From positions 124,001-188,000 of the forward strand of contig NZ_KQ948999.1 in the NCBI RefSeq assembly GCF_001514265.1: a DNA stretch of 64,000 nt, written 5' to 3'. The stretch's first letter is position 1; the number at the start of each line of letters is the position of its first letter. Position numbers and translations under genes: made by a program. Below the pieces are notes generated by a model, which was not told the DNA's origin, made no database searches, and saw nothing but the letters and a program-made list of their open reading frames with translations. Shown in pieces: positions 8,835-15,637 of the stretch. The DNA comes from Streptomyces resistomycificus (GTDB taxonomy: Bacteria; Actinomycetota; Actinomycetes; Streptomycetales; Streptomycetaceae).

Positions 8835-9644
8835 TCAGCCGAGCAGGTCCGGCTCGCTCCGGCTGACGTCCTGCCACATCGGCTGGTAGTTGATCCAGGC
8901 CACCAGGTCGCCGCCCAGCTGCTCACGCGTGGCCACCGCCGCCTTGTGGTCGATCAGCAGGGGCCGCCCGGCCGCCTTCGCGGTGAGCTGGACCTGGCAG
9001 GACCGCTCCAGGGAGACGAACCACCAGGCCGCCGCGTCCACCGAGTCGCCGACCGTCAGCAGCCCGTGGTTGCGCAGCACGAGCGCCTTGCGGGTACCGA
9101 GGGCGGTGGCGATGCGGCGGCCCTCGTCGGCGTCGACGGCGACGCCGGTGTAGGCGTCGTACAGGGCGTGGTCCTCGTAGAAGGCGCAGCTCTCCTGGGT
9201 GATGGGGTCCAGGAAGTCGCCCAGCGCGGAGAGGGCGCGGCCGTGCACCGAGTGACAGTGGGCGACCGCGACGACGTCGGGGCGGGCGGCGTGCACCTGG
9301 GAGTGCACGGTGAAGGCCGCCTGGTTGACGTGGTAGCCGCCCTCGATGACCTGGCCGTCGGAGTTGGCGAGGACCAGGTCGCTCACGGTGACGTGTTTGA
9401 AGGGCATCCCGAACGGATTGACCCAGAAGCAGTCGCTGTACTCCGGGTCGCGGGCGGTGATGTGCCCCGAGACACCGTCCTCGAAGCCGAGCCGCCCGAA
9501 GATCCGCAGGGCGCCCGCGAGCCGTTCCTTGCGGTGCCGGCGTTCCTCGTCGACCGAGTCGTGCATCGGCGGCATGGCGAACCGGAGCCGGTCGGTGGGG
9601 AGCGGCTGGGGTGGAGTGGGCCCGGCTTCGGGCGTCCCGTGCAT
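8835..9644 (-). CDS. class II aldolase/adducin family protein
   Basis: 269 residues; ATG preceded by GGAGGAC. Class II aldolase features are all present: GFEDGVSGHITARDP (phosphate/substrate loop), the metal-binding pair in AHCHSVHGRAL, and a third His in LVLRNHGLLTVGD. The enzyme should be a Zn-dependent sugar-phosphate aldolase or decarboxylase-like protein, although many stand-alone actinobacterial members have no assigned substrate. Nothing in the neighbourhood (SHOCT protein, PPOX protein) indicates a sugar pathway. Confidence 0.88.
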   Translation of the reverse strand: MHGTPEAGPTPPQPLPTDRLRFAMPPMHDSVDEERRHRKERLAGALRIFGRLGFEDGVSGHITARDPEYSDCFWVNPFGMPFKHVTVSDLVLANSDGQVIEGGYHVNQAAFTVHSQVHAARPDVVAVAHCHSVHGRALSALGDFLDPITQESCAFYEDHALYDAYTGVAVDADEGRRIATALGTRKALVLRNHGLLTVGDSVDAAAWWFVSLERSCQVQLTAKAAGRPLLIDHKAAVATREQLGGDLVAWINYQPMWQDVSRSEPDLLG

Positions 9645-9782
9645 CTGTCCTCCAGCACTGGGTTGCTTACGTGGCGGAAGTTACCGTCGGTCAGGGCAGG
9701 AGAACAGCGCTGATTTGTAAAGATGAGGCGTACGAGCATTACCGGACAGAAGATGTCGGGTATCGGCGCGAGACTGGCGGGT

Positions 9783-10247
9783 ATGAACTGGGCAGCCTTC
9801 TCCTCCGCGGAACCCGACCTGGCCGAGACCGTCGAAGCCCGTTTCGGCGCCTTCACCCATCATGTCCTCGCGACCTTGCGCAAGGACGGCTCGCCGCGCA
9901 CCAGCGGCCTGGAGGTGCGTTTTTGGGCCGGTGAGCTGTGGCTGGGCATGATGCCGTCACTCAAGGCTCGCGACCTGCTCCGGGACCCGCGTTTCACACT
10001 CCAGGCCAATCCGGGGGACGGCACCGGGATGGGCGGCGGTGACGTCCGGATCAGCGGGCGCGCGATCGAGGTGGACGATCCCGAGACCATGGCCGGGTAC
10101 GCCGAGGAGGTGGAACCGCCGGAGCAGTTCCACCTCTTCCGCACCGAGCTGACGGAGGTCGTGCGGACCCACGTCGAGGACGACACGTACCTGGTCGTCC
10201 AGGTCTGGAAGCCCGGAGAGCCGGTGCGGACCCTCAAGCGGACGTGA
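9783..10247 (+). CDS. pyridoxamine 5'-phosphate oxidase-fold protein (PPOX family)
   Basis: 154 residues from ATG 9783. In-frame ATGs at 9723 and 9753 exist, but the conserved fold begins at the later one (MNWAAFSSAEPDLAETVEAR). The split-barrel pattern is visible: HHVLATLRKDGSPRTSGLEV, LWLGMMPSLKARDLLRDPR, then VRISGRAIEVDDPE. Members bind FMN, F420 or heme and reduce small molecules. The flavin type cannot be decided by eye. It converges with guaA, 12 nt from the guaA stop. Confidence 0.83.
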   Translation: MNWAAFSSAEPDLAETVEARFGAFTHHVLATLRKDGSPRTSGLEVRFWAGELWLGMMPSLKARDLLRDPRFTLQANPGDGTGMGGGDVRISGRAIEVDDPETMAGYAEEVEPPEQFHLFRTELTEVVRTHVEDDTYLVVQVWKPGEPVRTLKRT

Positions 10248-10259
10248 TCCCCGAGGGGG

Positions 10260-11834
10260 TCACTCCCACTCGATGGTGCCCGGCGGCTTGCTCGTCACGT
10301 CCAGGACGACCCGGTTGACGTCCGCGACCTCGTTGGTGATCCGCGTCGAGATCTTCGCGAGGACGTCGTACGGCAGCCGCGACCAGTCGGCCGTCATGGC
10401 GTCCTCGGACGACACGGGCCGCAGCACGATCGGGTGGCCGTAGGTGCGGCCGTCACCCTGGACGCCGACGCTGCGCACGTCCGCGAGCAGGACCACCGGG
10501 CACTGCCAGATGTCCCGGTCGAGACCGGCCGCGGTGAGCTCCTCACGGGCGATGGCGTCGGCGTCACGGAGCAGGTCGAGCCGCTCCCTGGTGACCTCGC
10601 CGACGATACGGATGCCCAGGCCGGGACCCGGGAACGGCTGGCGCTGGACGATCTCCTCCGGCAGGCCGAGCTCCTGGCCGACCATCCGGACCTCGTCCTT
10701 GAACAGCTTGCGCAGGGGCTCGATCAGCTGGAACTCGAGGTCCTCGGGCAGGCCGCCCACGTTGTGGTGGGACTTGATGTTGGCGGTGCCGGTACCGCCA
10801 CCGGACTCGACCACGTCGGGGTACAGGGTGCCCTGGACCAGGAACTCCACCGCCGGCCCCTCGTCCGCGATGATCTCCGCCTGCGCCTGCTCGAAGACGC
10901 GGATGAACTCCCGGCCGATGATCTTCCGCTTCTCCTCGGGGTCGCTGACCCCCTTGAGCGCGTTGAGGAACCGCTCCTGGGCGTCCACGACCTTCAGCTG
11001 TACGCCGGTCGCCGCGACGAAGTCCTTCTCGACCTGCTCGGTCTCGCCCTTGCGCATCAGGCCGTGGTCGACGTACACGCAGGTCAGCTGGGAGCCGATG
11101 GCCTTCTGGACGAGGGCGGCGGCGACGGCGGAGTCCACGCCGCCGGACAGACCGCAGATGGCGCGCCGGTCGCCGACCTGCTCGCGGATGGCCGCGACCT
11201 GCTCGTCGATGACGTTGCCGGTCGTCCACGAGGGGGTGAGGCCCGCGCCGCGGTAGAGGAAGTGCTCCAGGACCTGCTGGCCGTGCGTGGAGTGCATGAC
11301 CTCGGGGTGGTACTGGACGCCGTAGAGCTTCTTCTCGTCGTTCTCGAAGGCGGCGACCGGGACGACGTCCGTGGAGGCCGTGACGGAGAAGCCCTCGGGG
11401 GCGGCGGAGCAGGCGTCGCCGTGCGACATCCACACGGACTGCTCGTCCGGGGTGCCCTCGAACAGGGTGGAGCCGGACTTCGAGACGTGCAGCGGCGTAC
11501 GGCCGTACTCGCGGGCGCCGGTGTTGTCGACGGTGCCGCCGAGGGTCTGCGCCATCAGCTGGAAGCCGTAGCACATGCCGAAGACGGGGACGCCGGCCTC
11601 GAAGAGCTCGCGGTCGAGGCGGGGGGCCTGCTCGGCGTACACCGAGGAGGGGCCGCCGGAGAGGATGATCGCCGCCGGGTTCTTGGCGAGCATCTCGGCG
11701 ACCGGCGTGGTGCTCGGCACGATCTCGCTGTAGACCCGGGCCTCACGGACGCGGCGGGCGATGAGCTGGGCGTACTGTGCGCCGAAGTCGACGACCAGGA
11801 CGGTGTCGGGGGCGGCGTTTGTCGCTGATGACAC
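10260..11834 (-). CDS. guaA: GMP synthase (glutamine-hydrolysing)
   Basis: 524 residues. It converts XMP, glutamine and ATP to GMP, the last step of guanine nucleotide synthesis. The N-terminal class I glutamine amidotransferase has the nucleophile Cys88 in FGMCYGFQ and the His-Glu pair in QYHPEV. The ATP pyrophosphatase domain carries the P-loop LSGGVDSAVAAAL. The C-terminal dimerisation domain ends KPPGTIEWE. GTG at 11834 is chosen because GGAAGG sits 6 nt upstream; the longer frame upstream lacks conservation and a ribosome site. guaB lies 27 kb away on the same strand, so the pathway is split. Confidence 0.98.
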   Translation of the reverse strand: MSSATNAAPDTVLVVDFGAQYAQLIARRVREARVYSEIVPSTTPVAEMLAKNPAAIILSGGPSSVYAEQAPRLDRELFEAGVPVFGMCYGFQLMAQTLGGTVDNTGAREYGRTPLHVSKSGSTLFEGTPDEQSVWMSHGDACSAAPEGFSVTASTDVVPVAAFENDEKKLYGVQYHPEVMHSTHGQQVLEHFLYRGAGLTPSWTTGNVIDEQVAAIREQVGDRRAICGLSGGVDSAVAAALVQKAIGSQLTCVYVDHGLMRKGETEQVEKDFVAATGVQLKVVDAQERFLNALKGVSDPEEKRKIIGREFIRVFEQAQAEIIADEGPAVEFLVQGTLYPDVVESGGGTGTANIKSHHNVGGLPEDLEFQLIEPLRKLFKDEVRMVGQELGLPEEIVQRQPFPGPGLGIRIVGEVTRERLDLLRDADAIAREELTAAGLDRDIWQCPVVLLADVRSVGVQGDGRTYGHPIVLRPVSSEDAMTADWSRLPYDVLAKISTRITNEVADVNRVVLDVTSKPPGTIEWE

Positions 11835-11960
11835 GGGGTGCCTTCCGGCGGTGGGGCGGGGGTCTGTGAGACCGATTCTAACGGGGTGGCCGCGGGTGGC
11901 GTCCCCGTCTGCCGAGGGCTCCGCCCGAACCCCGGCCCAGGCCCGTGGCATACTGCCGTC

Positions 11961-12032
11961 ATGCTCACGCACCCGACCTTCCTCTTTACCTATGGCAACC
12001 GGCCCACCGGCTGCCATGGTCGTGCTGCTTGA
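11961..12032 (+). CDS. candidate leader peptide of the chorismate mutase attenuator
   Basis: A 23-codon ORF beginning MLTHPTFLFTYGNRPTGC and ending in TGA. It contains two Phe codons and one Tyr codon within five codons (FLFTY), as expected of a leader that senses Phe/Tyr-tRNA charging. A hairpin (GGCA-CCGG / CCGG-TGCC, 11996-12017) overlaps its second half, and a strong terminator follows 20 nt after the stop. No strong ribosome site is visible, which is common for leader peptides. It precedes the chorismate mutase gene by 116 nt. This is an inference from architecture and codon content. Confidence 0.55.
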   Translation: MLTHPTFLFTYGNRPTGCHGRAA

Positions 12033-12051
12033 GCCACTGACAAGCGACTTC

Positions 12052-12094
12052 CCAGGCGCCCCGGGCCGACAAGGTCCGGGGCGCCTGGTGTTTT
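12052..12094 (+). terminator. intrinsic terminator, probable attenuator of chorismate mutase
   Basis: A perfect 13-bp stem, CCAGGCGCCCCGG (12052-12064) pairing with CCGGGGCGCCTGG (12076-12088), with an 11-nt loop, followed by TGTTTT. It sits between the leader ORF and the chorismate mutase start, so it terminates before a gene that has no other visible promoter. That position is the hallmark of transcription attenuation. Confidence 0.8.
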
Positions 12095-12148
12095 CCGGAT
12101 CTGAATCTCGCTCCGGGGTGCTGCCTACCGAACCGTTGAGGAGCCCCC

Positions 12149-12430
12149 ATGACCGCCATCGACCTGACCGGCGCCCGTACCCCCGAGGCCGCCGACGTGA
12201 TCACCGGAGCCCGTGAGCGCATCGACGCGCTCGACGACCGGATCATCGGGCTGATCCAGGAACGGATGGCCGTGTCCGCGGTGATCCAGGAGGCCCGGAT
12301 CACCTCCGGCGGCCGCCGCGTGAACCTCTCGCGCGAGATGGACGTCCTCCACCACTACAGCGAGGCGCTGGGCAGGCCCGGTACGTCCGTCGCGATGACG
12401 TTGCTCGAGCTGTGCCGGGGTCGCATCTGA
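12149..12430 (+). CDS. chorismate mutase (AroQ class, monofunctional)
   Basis: 93 residues. It rearranges chorismate to prephenate, the branch point to Phe and Tyr. The all-alpha AroQ pattern is present: RERIDALDDRIIGLIQERMA with the Arg and Asp of helix 1, and later EARITSGGRRVNLSREMDVL with the basic active-site residues. The short length and the absence of prephenate dehydratase or DAHP synthase domains make it the stand-alone type. ATG with GTTGAGGAGCC upstream (GAGGAG, 5 nt). Expression is likely governed by the attenuator just upstream. Confidence 0.92.
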   Translation: MTAIDLTGARTPEAADVITGARERIDALDDRIIGLIQERMAVSAVIQEARITSGGRRVNLSREMDVLHHYSEALGRPGTSVAMTLLELCRGRI

Positions 12431-12697
12431 GCGTCGTATCCGAGAGTCGTCCCTGAGGGGCGCCCCTGACGGTCGTATCTGAGTTCGGGCCCGCTCTCAC
12501 CCGTACGGCGCGTGACCGTGACGTGAGGCGCTTCGTTGGTGGTGGTGTCCGTGCCAGCCAGGGGCGGGCCCGAAAGAACCACGCGTGGCTCGCTGGAGCG
12601 ATGAGACGTACGGATCGTGCCGTGTGTCGTGGGACCTCGCTCCAGACAAGTGACCGGACGGCAGGGGACAGCAGCCCGGTCACCCAAGAGAACGGCC

Positions 12698-12719
12698 GGC
12701 TCCGGGGACGCCCGGAGCC
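12698..12719. terminator. 9-bp GC hairpin, terminator-like
   Basis: GGCTCCGGG and CCCGGAGCC pair perfectly around a GACG loop. No U-run follows on either strand. It lies ~270 nt past the chorismate mutase stop, so it may end that transcript or bound an unannotated RNA. Confidence 0.45.
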
Positions 12720-13030
12720 GTCCGGCGGGACGTCCAGGCCAGGTGTCCGAATTCCAAAATGTCCCAGTCAAAATACCCAAGTCCGGGTCAAACGGTTGCG
12801 GTGGCCGCGTCCATCGAGCACGATGCCTAGACAGCCCCCAAGTCCCGCCGTAGACAACTGCATTGATGTGCACCGCCGTACTGCCAAAGGTCGAGACCAT
12901 CCGCGCGCCCCGAACGCGCCGGGGCGCCGACCGGAGCGGGAAGGCGAGCGGCCACCCGAAGACCAGCGGCGCAACCCCCCGGCGCCGCTCCCAGGCACCG
13001 ACGCTGCCCTGACGTCGGTGCTGACGAAAG

Positions 13031-13063
13031 AAGGGCCCCGCGGCTTCGGCCTGCGGGGCCCTT
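13031..13063 (-). terminator. intrinsic terminator downstream of the 13.1-14.3 kb gene
   Basis: An 11-bp stem AAGGGCCCCGC / GCGGGGCCCTT with a GGCTTCGGCCT loop. On the minus strand it is followed by CTTTCGTC, giving a short U-rich end, and it starts 23 nt past the stop of the minus-strand gene. Confidence 0.75.
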
Positions 13064-13085
13064 CGCATGCGGTCTGTCCGGCGCG

Positions 13086-14303
13086 TCAGGTGCGCGACAC
13101 CGTCCCACACGTCCCCGCGCCGTCGGCGCCGATGTCACGGCTACGGTCGTACGGGTCCGTCATGGGGCCGGTGGCCGCGTCCGTGGGCGTGGTCGACGGG
13201 AACTGCGGGTGCAGGAAACCGTCGTGGACGTCGCAGGCCGTGTTGCCGACGTCCCGGGCGTACTGCACCACGTTCAGGCGGTCGGGAGTGGTCACGTAGC
13301 GGGCGGGGTCGAGGAGCTCGACGTCGATGGCGCGGCGCACGATGGTGCGGGTGACCTCGGTCGAACCGTCGGTGCGCACGACCGGGTAGACGAAGGTGTA
13401 GTCGGCGTGCACGGCCACCCCGCCCTGGCCGCCCTTCTCGAACGTCATCCGGCCGCGCGTCTTGATCACGTCGCCGACGAGGCGTACGTCGTCGGAGTCG
13501 AAGCGGCTGAACAGCCGCAGCGGGTCGTTGTCCTTGTCGGGCGCGCGCAGGGACCGGTTGAGATCGTCGAACATCTCGGGCTGTTTCGGGTCGAGCACCG
13601 CGAGGGCGGCCTCGGGGCGCCCGCCGCTCACGGTCTTCGGGTCCAGGTTCGCCGCGACCAGCAGCTTCCTGGTCAGCCGGAGTGCCTGCTCGACCCGGTC
13701 CTCGGACAGCCCGTCGACGGCCTTCGCCTTCGGCAGGACGATGCCGGCCTCGCCGTCGGCCCACCGCAGCGCAGGCGAACCGGCGAACGGCTCGTCCAGG
13801 GTGGGGGTCTCGGCGTCCGTCGCGCCGGGCGGTGCGGTCGGGGCCGCCGACTCCGGTGGCAGCGCCGAGGTGGCGGTCTCCGTCGTACCGGCGCCGAAGG
13901 GGTCGCCCGGCAGCAGTGACGGTTTCATCGCCACGACCGCCACCGCGACGGCGAGCGGAATGCCGATGACCGCCCACAGGCGGCGGCGCCGGGCGGACCG
14001 CCCGTGCGTCTCCTGCCAGGCCGGACCGGTGCGCCAGCCCTCGGGCAGCTCACCTCGGGCCTCCTGCTGCCGCAGCCGCTCGGTCACCATGCGGGCCCGG
14101 GCGGACGGCTCCTTCGGGGCGGAGCCACGGGTGTCGCGCTCGCTGTCCTCGACGAACTTCTGCCACATCTCGTCGGATATGGGGGCGTCGTCTCCCTGCC
14201 CCGAACCGGGTCTGGGCTCTTCGGACGGTCTGTCGGCCACGGAACCGTACGCCTCTCTCGCGCCTTGGATTTTCGGCAGCTGAGCGTACGTCAGCTCGGC
14301 CAC
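13086..14303 (-). CDS. single-pass membrane protein of unknown function
   Basis: 405 residues from GTG 14303; an in-frame GTG at 14240 with GAGAGAGG upstream is an alternative. A cytosolic, charged N-terminus (~125 residues) ends in ARRRRL and a single membrane helix (AVIGIPLAVAVAVVAMK). A Ser/Thr/Pro linker and a ~230-residue extracellular domain follow (GIVLPKAKAVDGLSEDRVEQ, ADYTFVYPVVRTDGSTEVTR, YVTTPDRLNVVQYARDVGN) with two Cys near the end. The topology recalls secreted sensor or lipid-binding proteins of Streptomyces. No family recognised. Divergent from the LAETG protein gene. Confidence 0.8.
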   Translation of the reverse strand: MAELTYAQLPKIQGAREAYGSVADRPSEEPRPGSGQGDDAPISDEMWQKFVEDSERDTRGSAPKEPSARARMVTERLRQQEARGELPEGWRTGPAWQETHGRSARRRRLWAVIGIPLAVAVAVVAMKPSLLPGDPFGAGTTETATSALPPESAAPTAPPGATDAETPTLDEPFAGSPALRWADGEAGIVLPKAKAVDGLSEDRVEQALRLTRKLLVAANLDPKTVSGGRPEAALAVLDPKQPEMFDDLNRSLRAPDKDNDPLRLFSRFDSDDVRLVGDVIKTRGRMTFEKGGQGGVAVHADYTFVYPVVRTDGSTEVTRTIVRRAIDVELLDPARYVTTPDRLNVVQYARDVGNTACDVHDGFLHPQFPSTTPTDAATGPMTDPYDRSRDIGADGAGTCGTVSRT

Positions 14304-14314
14304 ACCCCTGAACG

Positions 14315-14328
14315 GTGATCCAGGTCAC
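14315..14328. promoter_or_regulatory. candidate Crp-type operator
   Basis: GTGATCCAGGTCAC fits the GTG-N6-GNCAC pattern reported for Streptomyces Crp and is nearly palindromic. It lies in the divergent space between the membrane protein gene and the LAETG gene. Inferred from a motif match only. Confidence 0.35.
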
Positions 14329-14472
14329 ATAAGAATCCTGTGAAAGTGAGGGCAACCATTCACAGGCTTCGCGGATCAAACCATGCGAACCAAGGGCCAC
14401 ACCCGCGCCCCACACGCGGAGGCCTCTCCCAACGTGCCGCGACCGCGGCACACGGATTCTTTGAGGTCTTCA

Positions 14473-15522
14473 ATGAAGCTTCGCCGTGCCATGGCGGCAG
14501 CGGCCGCGACGGCCGTCATAGCCCCGCTCGCCCTGCTCTCCGCTCCGACCGCGTTCGCGACGGACGACACTCCTGACACGTCGACGAGCAGCCCGGCCGC
14601 GGAGGAGACCACGCCCTCCGCCGAGGAGAGCACTCCGGCCGCCGACACCAGCACTCCGGCCGCCGACGAGAGCACTCCGGCCGCGGACGAGAGCACCCCC
14701 GCCGCCGACACCAGCACTCCGGCCGCCGACGAGAGCACCCCCGCCGCGGACACCAGCTCCCCGGCCGCCGACGAGAGCTCGCCGGCCGCCTCCCCGTCGC
14801 CGAGCGCCAGCGAGAGCGCGCCCGCCGACCCCGAGCTCTGCGTCGACGAGGACGGCAACAGCACCGCCGAGCTCAGCGCCGACGTGACCAGCGGTCTGGC
14901 CGGGCTGCCCGAGACGATCGTCGCCGGCGGCGGCTGGACGGCCTTCTCCTTCAACGTCTCCAACAACGGCGACGACGAGATCAAGGACATCAAGCCGCTC
15001 ATCGGCGTCGCCGCGATCGGCTGGGAGGACGCGGAGGACTACTCCGGCGAGATCAAGGTCCAGGTCTTCAACTCGGGCACCCGCACGTGGGACACCATCG
15101 CGGACGCCGCGGGCGAGGGTGGCACCTTCCCCTCGTTCTCGCTCGGTGCCGGCCAGTCGATCTCCTACAAGCTGCGGCTGAGCGTCAGCGGCAAGGTGCC
15201 GGACTCGCTCGGTCTGACCGGCGGTCTCGCCGAGTACGCGGACGACGAGGGCTGCTGGGTCGCCGACGACCCGAACGGCTGGGTCTACTTCTTCGACATC
15301 CTGGCCGCCGGCTCCGACGCCGGTGACCCGAACGACGCCAAGCCGCAGGGTGGCAAGACGGACCTGACGGACGTCAACGAGGTCTCCGCCACCGGCACCC
15401 TCGCCGAGACCGGCTCCAGCTCCGCGCTGCCGATGATCGGCCTCGTGGGCGGCGTCGCCGTCGTCGCGGGTGCGGGCGCGGTGTTCGTGGTGCGTCGCCG
15501 GAAGGCGGGCGCGGAGGCGTAA
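14473..15522 (+). CDS. LAETG-anchored cell-wall surface protein
   Basis: 349 residues. The parts are a Sec signal peptide (MKLRRAMAAAAATAVIAPLA, cleavage after TAFA), a ~90-residue stalk of tandem STPAADE/STPAADT heptapeptides (about 14600-14790), a ~170-residue beta-rich domain (GGGWTAFSFNVSNNGDDEIK, ISYKLRLSVSGKVPDSLG), and a complete sorting signal. That signal is LAETG, a hydrophobic helix and the RRRKAGAEA tail. LAxTG is the motif used by Streptomyces class E sortases, so the protein should be covalently attached to peptidoglycan. ATG 14473 is preferred because it gives the compact signal peptide; an upstream in-frame start lacks one. Confidence 0.93.
   Translation: MKLRRAMAAAAATAVIAPLALLSAPTAFATDDTPDTSTSSPAAEETTPSAEESTPAADTSTPAADESTPAADESTPAADTSTPAADESTPAADTSSPAADESSPAASPSPSASESAPADPELCVDEDGNSTAELSADVTSGLAGLPETIVAGGGWTAFSFNVSNNGDDEIKDIKPLIGVAAIGWEDAEDYSGEIKVQVFNSGTRTWDTIADAAGEGGTFPSFSLGAGQSISYKLRLSVSGKVPDSLGLTGGLAEYADDEGCWVADDPNGWVYFFDILAAGSDAGDPNDAKPQGGKTDLTDVNEVSATGTLAETGSSSALPMIGLVGGVAVVAGAGAVFVVRRRKAGAEA
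14600..14790 (+). repeat. tandem repeat encoding the STPAAD stalk
   Basis: Roughly eight to nine copies of a 21-bp unit read as AGCACTCCGGCCGCCGACGA or its variants, translating to STPAADE/T. Copies alternate GACGAG and GACACC at the 3' end, so copy number could vary between strains and change stalk length. Confidence 0.85.
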
Positions 15523-15538
15523 GTCTCACCGCGAGAAA

Positions 15539-15578
15539 GAGAAGGACCTGCGCTCGGAGGGGGGCGCAGGTCCTTCTC
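15539..15578. terminator. bidirectional intrinsic terminator
   Basis: A 15-bp stem GAGAAGGACCTGCGC / GCGCAGGTCCTTCTC with a 10-nt loop, 17 nt past the LAETG gene stop and just past the convergent GMC gene. It can serve both genes. Confidence 0.8.
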
Positions 15579-15637
15579 GCGTTCGTGGGCTGTCGCTCAC
15601 TTCTTGAGCGGGCACACCGACTTCTCGGGCGGCACGC

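Larger units (their letters stand above)
12431..13085. other. 655-nt convergent intergenic gap
   Basis: Both flanking genes point into this gap, so no promoter is required for them, yet it is unusually long for this genome. It contains two strong hairpins (listed separately) and an A-rich patch at about 12750-12795 with two GTCAAA copies. Frames open through it on both strands lack a convincing codon pattern, ribosome site or recognisable protein motif. It could hide a small RNA or be a decayed gene; I cannot support either firmly. Confidence 0.5.

Noticed and set aside
10434..11828. Long open frame on the plus strand across guaA
   Set aside because: Antisense shadow of a GC-rich gene; its Asp/Gly/Val-rich low-complexity product and the conserved guaA on the other strand explain it.
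12355..13110. Minus-strand frame spanning the gap after chorismate mutase
   Set aside because: No conserved motif or Shine-Dalgarno, and part of it overlaps the chorismate mutase end; kept only as a note on the gap.
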